Notes under the pieces: generated by a model | Databases searched by the model: none | Told to the model about the DNA's origin: nothing | What the model saw: the letters and a program-made list of their open reading frames with translations, nothing else | Origin: VXOI01 sp965197575 | GTDB taxonomy: Bacteria; Chloroflexota; Dehalococcoidia; Lucifugimonadales; UBA3495 | Assembly (NCBI GenBank): GCA_965197575.1 | Contig: OZ240214.1 | Span: forward strand, 1,488,001-1,552,000 | Direction: 5' to 3' | DNA: 64,000 nt | Position numbers and translations under genes: made by a program | Shown: positions 8,034 through 15,248 of the stretch, in pieces | Layout: each line of letters opens with the position of its first letter | Position numbering within the stretch: the stretch's first letter is position 1

Positions 8034-9239
8034 TACCGTTTCCAGAAAGTCTTACAATCATAAGGGAGATCAGGTAGGCTTGAGTAAAATCCTTTAGCGA
8101 GGCCGTACCTGATATGCCTGTCTCCAAATACAAAGTCGAACTGACCCAATCCGAACGCTTCGCTCTGATTGAAACATCCGGCCGTGGCAAGCCGTTGGCC
8201 CGCACGGTAAAGCGGGCCCTTGCGCTGTTGAAAGCTGACGAAGGACTCTTAGACCGTGAGGCGGCTGAGGCGGTTTCGATCAGCGCCGCCACTGTTGCCA
8301 GAGTGCGCAGACGGTTCGTCGAGGAGGGGCTGGAAGCCGCAATCAACGACCGGCCACGGTCAGGCCGTGAGCGCAAGCTGAGCGGCAGACAGGAGGCGCA
8401 CCTCGTCGCCATCGCGTGCAGCAGTCCACCCGAAGGACATGTAAACTGGACGCTCCATCTGCTGGCGGACAAGGTAGTGGCGATGGAGTTTGCCGGGAGC
8501 ATCTCCTTGGAGACGGTGCGCCAGATACTCAAAAAAACGAACTCAAGCCGTGGAAGAAAAAGGAATGGCGCATCCCCAAGCTGAGCGGGGAGTTCGTCGC
8601 CCGGATGGAGGATGTGCTGGACCTTTATCACGAAGAGTACGACCCGGAGCGGCCAGTGGTGTGTTTTGACGAGTCCTCCAAGCAGTTGCTCGAGGATGGG
8701 CGGCCTCCCATCAAGGCCGCCCCCGGACGGGTGGAGCGCTATGACACCGAGTACCAGCGAAACGGGACCCGGAACCTGTTCATGTTCTGTGAACCGAAGG
8801 GCGGATGGAGACACGTCGAAGTGACCGGGCGCCGCACTGCTGTGGACTTTGCTCACCAGATGCGCTGGCTGGTTGACCAGGCGTACCCCCACGCCAGGGT
8901 CGTCCGGCTGGTGTTGGACAATCTCAACACCCACAAGCCCGGCTCGCTCTACGAAGCATTTGGAGCGTCCGAAGCGCGTCGTATAGCCAAGCGTCTGGAG
9001 CTGCACCACACTCCCACCCATGGAAGCTGGCTGAACATGGCCGAGATCGAGTTGAGCGTCTTCAGCAGACAGTGTCTGAACCGCCGGGTCGGCGATGAAG
9101 TGCTGCTGCGGCAGGAGGTTGCCGCCCTCGAACGCGAGCGCAACGATGCTGGCGCCGTCATAGACTGGCGGTTCTCCACTCAAGACGCCCGCAGTAAACT
9201 CCAACATATCTATCCATCAGGATTAAATTGAAACGGTAC
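8033..9239 (+). mobile_element. IS630-family insertion sequence, copy 2, complete
   Basis: 1207 bp with terminal inverted repeats GTACCGTTTC (8033) and GAAACGGTAC (ending 9239), flanked by TA target duplications (8031-8032 and 9240-9241). The insertion is exactly at the stop codon of the monooxygenase gene. The repeats are exact and the transposase frames match a simple -1 fusion, so this copy looks young and possibly active. Confidence 0.9.
8114..9231 (+). CDS. IS630-family transposase by -1 frameshift
   Basis: The first frame, 8114-8584, carries the HTH region (REAAEAVSISAATVARVRRR). The second frame, to 9231, carries the DDE residues (VVCFDESSKQL, LVLDNLNTHKPG, NMAEIELS). The frames overlap at an A7 run (8531-8537) read AAA AAA ACG in frame zero. 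Slipping back one base gives AAA AAC GAA and the conserved sequence KNELKPWKKKEW. A -1 shift yields one full-length transposase. The same organisation at the same place occurs in the copy at 22803-23941. Confidence 0.85.
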
Positions 9240-9285
9240 TAGCAGGCTGGACGTCCCTTGCGCGATGTCGTGGATGGGCCGGGGC

Positions 9286-9447
9286 CTATGTTCCGTGGCA
9301 GCGCTTGTACTTCTTGCCGCTGCCGCAGGGGCATTTCGTGTTCCGGCCGATCTTGCCGCCTTCGCTCTTGATCGCCCGCTTCTCCATGCACGTTACGCAG
9401 GTGCAGGCGGGGGGGTGTTCGCTGTACCATGATGTTCGACCCGTCAT
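9286..9447 (-). CDS. SEC-C motif zinc-binding microprotein
   Basis: 53-aa protein starting at ATG 9447. It ends in the SEC-C zinc motif CPCGSGKKYKRCHG, found at the C-terminus of SecA and in many small proteins. A second Cys/His cluster (H..ACTCVTC) lies near residues 11-20, so two small zinc sites are possible. It sits beside the right end of IS630 copy 2. The gene is convincing because the motif is complete; the partner protein is unknown. Confidence 0.75.
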   Translation of the reverse strand: MTGRTSWYSEHPPACTCVTCMEKRAIKSEGGKIGRNTKCPCGSGKKYKRCHGT

Positions 9448-9457
9448 GCCCTCTATC

Positions 9458-9534
9458 CTAACATGGATGCACAGGATGAACAGGATTGTCCTCTGCCATC
9501 AGTCAGTCCTGTTCATCCTGTGCATCCATGTTAG
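9458..9534. repeat. long palindrome, family 1, copy A
   Basis: Near-perfect inverted repeat: AACATGGATGCACAGGATGA on the left and its complement on the right, with a short loop. Related palindromes lie at 16783-16854, 44430-44500 and, more diverged, 49264-49345. All are intergenic. It would fold into a stem of about 30 bp. Confidence 0.85.
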
Positions 9535-9592
9535 AAAAGATATAATACCTGCCAGCCATCCTGCCGCGGTCTGCGGCGCGTTCCGGGGGTCG

Positions 9593-10852
9593 ATGAACGG
9601 CAGAGCGCCCGGATTCCTGCTCAGTCCCTACCGCGTGCTGGACCTGACCGACGAGCGCGGGCTGCTTTGCGGGAAGATTCTGGGGGACCTCGGCGCGGAT
9701 GTTCTTCAGGTAGAATCGCCCGGCGGCAGCACGGCCCGCCGGATCGGCCCCTTCTATGGCGGCGACCCTTCCCCTGATAAGAGCCTGTTCTGGTGGGCCT
9801 ACACCGCCAACAAGCGGGGCATCACCCTCGACATCGAAAGCCAGGACGGGCGTGACCTGCTCCGGCGGCTGGTGGCCGACGTTGACTTCCTGATCGAGTC
9901 CTACTCTCCCGGATACCTGGCCGGTCTGGGCTTGGGCTACGGGGAGTTGGCCGAAATCAACCCGCGCCTGGTGATGGTGTCCATAACGGCGTTCGGGCAG
10001 GACGGCCCCTACGCCGGTTATGAGGCTTCGGACATCGTGGGCATGGCCCTCGGCGGATTCATGCACCTGACCGGCGACCCCGACCGCGCCCCGCTGCGGG
10101 TCAGCTTCCCCCACTTCTACCTGCACGGTTCGGCGGCCGCAGCCACCGGGGCCATGTTGGCCCACACGCACCGGGCCCTCACCGGAGAGGGGCAGCACGT
10201 GGATGTTTCCTGCCAGCAGGCGGTGGCCAAGACGCTGGCCCACGCCCCGCAGATCTGGGACATCGAAGGCGCGGTGCTCCAGCGCATGGGCGTGTACCGG
10301 CAGACCTCCGGCGAGAACCGCGTCCGCATCAACTGGCCCTGCCGGGACGGTTATGTCAACTATATGCTTCAGGGCGGAGGTGTGGCGGGCAGCACCCGCT
10401 CCCTGTTCCGGTGGATGGAGGAGGACGGATTCGACGTGGCGGAGCTTCAGGAAGTGGACTGGGAGAACCTGGGCTATGGCGGCATTTCGCCGGAGTTGAT
10501 GGACGCCGTGGCTGTCCCAATGGAGCCGTTCTTCCTGCGCCATACGCGGGAGGAATTGACCCGGGAGAGCCTGTCGAGGCGCATCCTGCTCTTTCCCGTG
10601 GCCACCCCAAGCGACCTGAGCCAGCACCCGCAACTGGAGGCCCGCGCCTACTTCACGGAGTTGGAGCACCCGGAGTTAGCAGCTACCGTGTCTTACCCCG
10701 GCGCGTTCGCCAAGTCGGGCGACGGCGCGGATATCGTCGGTTTCCGGCGGAGACCTCCGCTGGTGGGCGAGCATAACCTGGAAGTCTACCAAGGCGAATT
10801 GGGGCTGTCTCCGCAAGAGATAGACGCCCTGCGCCGGGCCGGAGTTATCTGA
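9593..10852 (+). CDS. CaiB/BaiF family III CoA-transferase, probable non-catalytic partner
   Basis: 419-aa class III CoA-transferase (YRVLDLTDERGLLCGKILGD, GADVLQVESPGG, NKRGITLDIES). The ATG at 9593 gives a family-type N-terminus; a longer frame runs back through a palindrome. Aligned by eye with the next gene, the position of the catalytic Asp (YTDFI there) is Tyr here (HFYLHG). The stop TGA overlaps the next ATG (TGATG), indicating translational coupling. I infer a heteromer in which this subunit is structural, as described for benzylsuccinate CoA-transferase BbsEF. Substrate unknown. Confidence 0.85.
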   Translation: MNGRAPGFLLSPYRVLDLTDERGLLCGKILGDLGADVLQVESPGGSTARRIGPFYGGDPSPDKSLFWWAYTANKRGITLDIESQDGRDLLRRLVADVDFLIESYSPGYLAGLGLGYGELAEINPRLVMVSITAFGQDGPYAGYEASDIVGMALGGFMHLTGDPDRAPLRVSFPHFYLHGSAAAATGAMLAHTHRALTGEGQHVDVSCQQAVAKTLAHAPQIWDIEGAVLQRMGVYRQTSGENRVRINWPCRDGYVNYMLQGGGVAGSTRSLFRWMEEDGFDVAELQEVDWENLGYGGISPELMDAVAVPMEPFFLRHTREELTRESLSRRILLFPVATPSDLSQHPQLEARAYFTELEHPELAATVSYPGAFAKSGDGADIVGFRRRPPLVGEHNLEVYQGELGLSPQEIDALRRAGVI

Positions 10853-12081
10853 TGGCCGGGGCCGCCAACGCGAAACCGCTGGACGGGGTCAACGTGCTGG
10901 ACTTCTGCTGGGTGGCGGTCGGCCCGATGACCACGAAATACCTGGCCGAATACGGGGCCACGGTGGTGCGGGTGGAGTCGGCCAAGCGTCCGGGCACACT
11001 GCGTCGCGCCGCGCCCTTCAAGGACGGGGTTTCCGGCATCAACCGCAGCGGCTACTTCGCCAGCTACAACGCCAACAAGATGGGCGTCACCGTCGACATG
11101 CGCCATCCCAGGGCCCGCGGGCTGATGCTTCGGATGGCGTCCTGGGCCCACATCGTCACCGAGAATTTCACGCCCGGCACGATGGAAGACTGGGGCCTGG
11201 GTTTCGACGAGCTGCGCGAGGTCAACCCGGCGGTGGTGATGTTCAGCACCTCGATGATGGGCCGGGGCGGGCCGATGGAGCGGCAGCCGGGCTTCGGGCC
11301 AGTGCTGTCGTCGCTGGTGGGCCTGACCAACCTGACCGGCTGGCCCGACCGCGCGCCGGTCAACCCCTACGGCGCATACACCGACTTCATCGTGCCCCGG
11401 TTCGCCGTGGCCGCGATTCTGGCCGCCCTCGATTACAGCCGGAGCACCGGAGAGGGGACTCACCTGGACCTATCGCAACTGGAAACTTCGTTGCATTTCT
11501 CGGCGCCGCTTTTGCTCGACTACGCCGTCAACGGCAGGGAGCAGGGGCGGCTGGGCAACCGCGACCCCGGCGCAGGCCCTCACGGTGTGTACCCCTGCCG
11601 GGGCGAGGACCGTTGGATCGCCATCGCCTGCTGGAACGACCAACAGTGGGATGGCTTGAGGTGGACCGCCAACCCCGAGGCCGGGCCCTTGCACGACGAA
11701 CGGTTTGCCACTTTCCTGGGCCGCAAGTCCCATGAGGACGACCTGGACCGGCTCATCGGGGAATGGACGGCTGTCCACGAGGGCCGGGATTTGATGGGCT
11801 TGCTTCAAGCGGCGGGCGTTCCGGCTGGGGTTGTGAACGACCCGCGTGACCTGTTCGACGACCCGCAGCTGCGGCACCGGGAGCATTTTCAGTGGCTCGA
11901 CCACCCGGAAATCGGCCCCTACGCCACCGACAGCAGCGAGATGCGCCTGTCCCTCACTCCCGGCGGCCTGGAAACGCCGGCCCCGCTTCTGGGCCAGCAC
12001 ACCGAGCACGTCCTCCGCGAGCTCATCGGCCTCTCCGAGGCCGAGTACCGCTCACTGGAGGAAGACGGCGCGCTGGAGTAG
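10852..12081 (+). CDS. CaiB/BaiF family III CoA-transferase, catalytic-type subunit
   Basis: 409-aa class III CoA-transferase that moves CoA between carboxylic acids through an enzyme-bound aspartyl-CoA anhydride. Motifs: VNVLDFCWVAVGPMTTKYLA, YGATVVRVES, NANKMGVTVDMRHP, candidate catalytic Asp in GAYTDFIVP (near residue 178), and HGVYPCRGEDRWIAIA. It starts inside the stop codon of the preceding paralogue. A second such pair lies at 41962-44423 in the same order. Confidence 0.88.
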   Translation: MAGAANAKPLDGVNVLDFCWVAVGPMTTKYLAEYGATVVRVESAKRPGTLRRAAPFKDGVSGINRSGYFASYNANKMGVTVDMRHPRARGLMLRMASWAHIVTENFTPGTMEDWGLGFDELREVNPAVVMFSTSMMGRGGPMERQPGFGPVLSSLVGLTNLTGWPDRAPVNPYGAYTDFIVPRFAVAAILAALDYSRSTGEGTHLDLSQLETSLHFSAPLLLDYAVNGREQGRLGNRDPGAGPHGVYPCRGEDRWIAIACWNDQQWDGLRWTANPEAGPLHDERFATFLGRKSHEDDLDRLIGEWTAVHEGRDLMGLLQAAGVPAGVVNDPRDLFDDPQLRHREHFQWLDHPEIGPYATDSSEMRLSLTPGGLETPAPLLGQHTEHVLRELIGLSEAEYRSLEEDGALE

Positions 12082-12094
12082 CGCGCCACCAAAA

Positions 12095-12116
12095 TCCCTC
12101 TTCCCCAAGGAGAGGG
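12095..12116. terminator. hairpin between convergent genes
   Basis: CCCTCTtccccaaGGAGAGGG hairpin in the 41-bp gap between the CoA-transferase and the convergent methyltransferase gene. It is related to the CCCTCTCC palindrome family seen elsewhere here and may end transcription from both sides. Confidence 0.5.
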
Positions 12117-12122
12117 TTATCC

Positions 12123-14030
12123 CTACGCAAGCCGTCCCTGCGCCCCGGCGGTGCGGCGGCGGCGCGGGGCCTGCCGGAAGGTGGCCTCCGGGGCAAGGCG
12201 CGGGTATTCGGCGCGCTTCCCGTCCAGCAGTTCCTCGATGGTCAGAATCTGGATGCGGGGATAGCGGCTGTCCGGGAAGTGTTCGGGGGTGTAGAACCCG
12301 GCGGAGGTGGCTTCCGCTTCCATCGGACGGGTGGGTTGCTGCAAGGTGATGAACAGGCCGATTTCCGCCTGCTCCCGCTCCATGTCGCCTTTCAGCGTGG
12401 CGATTTGGCCCCGGTTGACGTGGCCGCTCTTGACCTGCGCGACGATGCGCTTGGCCTTACCGCTGTTGTCGTCAAAGAAGTTGATGTAGCCGTCGACGCC
12501 CGAGTCCGCTCCCTTTTTCCGCTCCTGGGCCGGGCGGGCGTCCACCAGCCCCAGCGCCCACCACTCGAACTGGTAGCGGCCGGAGTTCTCGCTGTCGGTG
12601 GCGAGGGCTTGGGCGCTGGCCACGTCCTGGGGCTGCCCAATCACTTCGTAGGGTCTGAGGTCATCCTTGAAGGTATCCTGCAAGCGGTGGCGGATGAGGG
12701 TGATGGCGATGTGGGTGATGTCTATGCCAATCCAGCGGCGGTTGAGGCGCTCGGCGGCGGCGATGGCGGTGCCGCAGCCGCAGAAGGGATCCAGCACCAC
12801 GTCGCCCTCGTTGCTGCTGGCGTTAACGATGCGCTCCAGCAGGGCCTCGGGCTTCTGCGTGGGGTAGCCCAGGCGTTCAGCAGCCGATGCCTGCAAATTA
12901 CCAATATCGTCCCACAGAGATTGGACTGGCATTTGAGAATTGGACTCGTCCAAGTACCTCTTTCGCTGTGGAACTCTCCCTTTGGGTGGCCAGTAAATCA
13001 AGCCCAACTCTTCCAACAAGTCCAATTTCTGCTGGCTCGTTAGGTTATCAAGGTTTTCGATGCTATATTCAACAAGAGTTGCTTTGGGCACCGCCCAGTG
13101 ACGCCCCATCTCCGTTGGATTTACTCCCCTCCATGGCTCACCTGAATCACCGTACCTACCACCGGCACCAGTTAAGTCTGAAAGTGTATATCGCCCCTTC
13201 TCGTCCTCATGGCGATAGAACCTTCTGATGTATGACTCGTCATAACTTTGAAATGCCTGGTTCCAAGTGTGCCTCCGGGACTTGCTGTAAAAGAAAATAG
13301 TGTCGTAGTTTGGGCCGTACCTGGTGGCGCTGTTGTGGGCAGACGTCCGTTTCCATATGATTTCGTTCCTGCAATTCTCCGGTCCAAACACCGCATCCAT
13401 CATCAGCTTGAGATAGTGGCTGGCGGTTGGGTCGCAGTGGAGGTAGATGCTGCCAGTCTCCTTGAGGACGCGGTGTAGTTCGACCATGCGCTGGGCCATC
13501 ATGGTGAGGTAGGCCATCATGTCGTTGTCGCCGAGGAAGGAGCGCATGGCTTGGAGCAGGTCAGGGAGCTTGCCGGGGGCGTTAGTCACGACTTCCTGAT
13601 AGGCGCTCTCGGATTCGAGGTTCCAGTGCCAGGTGTCCTCGAAGGCGGTGATCTGGGCGGCGGACTGCTGGCCGCTCTTTTCCTGGAAGAGCACGTTGTA
13701 GCTGGCGTTGGAGTTGAAGGGCGGGTCGAGATAGACGAGGTCAACGATCTGGTCGGCGACGTGGTTGCGGAGGATGTCGAGGTTGTCGCCGAAGTAGAGC
13801 TGGTTCTTGGGCGGCGGCGTCTGGCTGGCTTGTAAGGCCTGCGAGGCGCGCCAAGCCTCCACAAACTCCGGGTGGACTTCGCTTGCAGGGCGCATCCGGG
13901 CAAAGTCTTCCTCGGTCAATTCCCACGTATCTGGGTCTGCGTCAATGCCAGCTTGGATGGCGGCTTCCAGACCGTATTCCTCGGCTATCTCGTCGAACGT
14001 CAAGCCGCTAAATTCAGTGCGTTCGTCCAT
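12123..14030 (-). CDS. BrnA-like segment / beta-class DNA methyltransferase / Mrr-like nuclease fusion
   Basis: 635-aa predicted single-chain restriction-modification protein. Residues 1-65 are BrnA-like (EYGLEAAIQAGID, DTWELTEEDFARMRPA). Residues 75-480 are an N6/N4 methyltransferase with motif IV (DPPF, 102-105) before motif I (VLDPFCGCGT, about 412-420), the beta-class order. Residues about 490-610 carry GVDGY...QVKSG, the PD-(D/E)xK core of Mrr-type nucleases, then LFITL and RIQILTIEELL. The ATG at 14030 has AGAAAGGA about 11 nt upstream; a longer frame from 14090 lacks support. It overlaps the 3' end of the BrnT toxin gene by 17 bp. The methyltransferase-nuclease part is a known widespread type; the antitoxin-like fusion is the unusual feature. 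Confidence 0.8.
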   Translation of the reverse strand: MDERTEFSGLTFDEIAEEYGLEAAIQAGIDADPDTWELTEEDFARMRPASEVHPEFVEAWRASQALQASQTPPPKNQLYFGDNLDILRNHVADQIVDLVYLDPPFNSNASYNVLFQEKSGQQSAAQITAFEDTWHWNLESESAYQEVVTNAPGKLPDLLQAMRSFLGDNDMMAYLTMMAQRMVELHRVLKETGSIYLHCDPTASHYLKLMMDAVFGPENCRNEIIWKRTSAHNSATRYGPNYDTIFFYSKSRRHTWNQAFQSYDESYIRRFYRHEDEKGRYTLSDLTGAGGRYGDSGEPWRGVNPTEMGRHWAVPKATLVEYSIENLDNLTSQQKLDLLEELGLIYWPPKGRVPQRKRYLDESNSQMPVQSLWDDIGNLQASAAERLGYPTQKPEALLERIVNASSNEGDVVLDPFCGCGTAIAAAERLNRRWIGIDITHIAITLIRHRLQDTFKDDLRPYEVIGQPQDVASAQALATDSENSGRYQFEWWALGLVDARPAQERKKGADSGVDGYINFFDDNSGKAKRIVAQVKSGHVNRGQIATLKGDMEREQAEIGLFITLQQPTRPMEAEATSAGFYTPEHFPDSRYPRIQILTIEELLDGKRAEYPRLAPEATFRQAPRRRRTAGAQGRLA

Positions 14031-14277
14031 AAAATTCTCTATCCTTTCTGCTGGCCGCATGCAAGCTAATGACCCGGCAGTTGTCGCCACGGGACGTATA
14101 CACTACAAAAAACAGAATACTACCGATGTAGCCAATGGCCGCGGTTCGGCTCTCGCCATGCCGGTCGCTGGGAATGAAAACAGCTGTATCCCAATCAAAG
14201 AGATCAATTGCCGAGAAGTCAACTCCGTGCTTCTCCAAGTTGCTCTGACTCTTGGCCTCATCCCACTCGTAGGTCAT
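14014..14277 (-). CDS. BrnT-family toxin
   Basis: 87-aa DUF497/BrnT protein, a RelE-fold ribonuclease toxin normally neutralised by BrnA. Family signatures: YEWDEAKSQSNLEKHGVDF at the N-terminus, FFVVYTSRGDNCRVISLHAA in the core strands, and a basic C-terminal helix ASRKDREFY. Length is normal. In typical operons brnT is followed at once by brnA. Here the following, overlapping gene is the methyltransferase-nuclease whose first 65 residues are BrnA-like and which has no ribbon-helix-helix. The upstream 217 bp hold no gene; no strong ribosome site is visible. Confidence 0.85.
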   Translation of the reverse strand: MTYEWDEAKSQSNLEKHGVDFSAIDLFDWDTAVFIPSDRHGESRTAAIGYIGSILFFVVYTSRGDNCRVISLHAASRKDREFYGRTH

Positions 14278-14494
14278 TGTCTATCGTACACAGGTTCTGC
14301 CCGGACGCCAAACCATTTGCGCGTACAGCATCCCAAAGTGCAAGGCCGCCTTCCCCGTGAGGAAGGGCTGCTTATGGAGATAAACGGTGGTGCCGAAAGT
14401 CCTCCCTCCGTGCGCGGTTCCTTCGACTTCGGTCAGGACGAACGGGGCGAACGGAGCGAACGGATTGAGGAGGGGTAAAGTTTTGCGATGGTGT

Positions 14495-14653
14495 CTACAG
14501 CGTCTCCCAGTTGGTGTTCTGCTCGAAGGCATTGGCGACCCGGAGGACCGTGTCGTCGTCGAAGTGACGGCCCACCAGCACCAAGCCTACGGGCAGCCCG
14601 CCGGACTTGGCGCACGGGACGCTGATGGCGGCGCGGCCGTTCATGCCGGGGAA
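14495..14653 (-). pseudogene. amidase C-terminal fragment
   Basis: The last 50 or so codons of an amidase-signature enzyme (AAISVPCAKSGGLPVG, VLRVANAFEQNTNWE), nearly identical in pattern to the end of the intact amidase at 15249-16763. The rest of the gene is absent. The fragment overlaps the 3' end of the PaREP1-like gene in another frame. It is most simply a remnant of a tandem amidase duplication. Confidence 0.75.
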
Positions 14654-15195
14654 GACGCGGCGGGGCTTTCGCCGCCGGTTTCCCAATGGCCGGGGCGGGT
14701 GAACCCGATGCCGGAGCTTGCGCCGATACTGTGCCTGCGGTCGGTAAGCCGTTGGATCAGCAACTGATCGTTTTCGGTATTGATGACGAACGGGCGCGGC
14801 GGTTCTTGCCGCAGAACGTCCAGCCGGTCGAGGAATACCTCGATCTGGGCTGCGGCCACTTGAATGCCATACGAGTCTTGGTCGTTGTCGTAGAAATTAA
14901 CGTGCATCGAGTTAGCGGTATTGAAGTCAGTCAGGAGACTTGCGTCTTCGAATTCTTTGGCTAACTGCGCCACGACCGCAAACATGATCCCGTGGCCGTC
15001 ATAGTTCCACCCTCTTTCGTGCCCAATCGCCTTGACGGCCTGGGCCGCGGCGCCCCAGATTTTCTCCGATGCCTGTGTGCGGTCACCCTCTTCAAGCTCG
15101 CTCCTGACTTGTGCCAAGAATCGGCGGCTCATCGCTATGCGGTCAGAGGGATTGGCCCTCCCGTCTGCTGGCTCCGGCAAAGGTACAGACGTCAT
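14641..15195 (-). CDS. PaREP1/HEPN-like protein
   Basis: 184 aa. The core (FLAQVRSELEEGDRTQASEK, then WGAAAQAVKAIGHERGW) resembles PaREP1/HEPN-type helical proteins, and a paralogue lies at 37548-37913 (GSEKVWGAAAHAMMAVAQQRGW). HEPN proteins are often RNases or nucleotidyltransferase partners, but the RxxxxH catalytic motif is not evident. The last 20 residues (GGESPAASSPA) run into the amidase fragment and are probably an artefact of the rearrangement that joined the two. Function unknown. Confidence 0.55.
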   Translation of the reverse strand: MTSVPLPEPADGRANPSDRIAMSRRFLAQVRSELEEGDRTQASEKIWGAAAQAVKAIGHERGWNYDGHGIMFAVVAQLAKEFEDASLLTDFNTANSMHVNFYDNDQDSYGIQVAAAQIEVFLDRLDVLRQEPPRPFVINTENDQLLIQRLTDRRHSIGASSGIGFTRPGHWETGGESPAASSPA

Positions 15196-15248
15196 TTCAG
15201 TCCACTCGCCTTTAGGGTTAAAGTACAGGGTTCCAGTTTACTCTACTC

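Noticed and set aside
9305..9592. N-terminal extension of the first CoA-transferase
   Set aside because: The extra 96 codons cross a SEC-C gene on the other strand and a palindromic repeat, and do not resemble the family.
14031..14090. longer start (14090) for the methyltransferase fusion
   Set aside because: It would overlap the toxin gene by 77 bp without a ribosome site; ATG 14030 has AGAAAGGA in front and starts where the antitoxin-like sequence starts.
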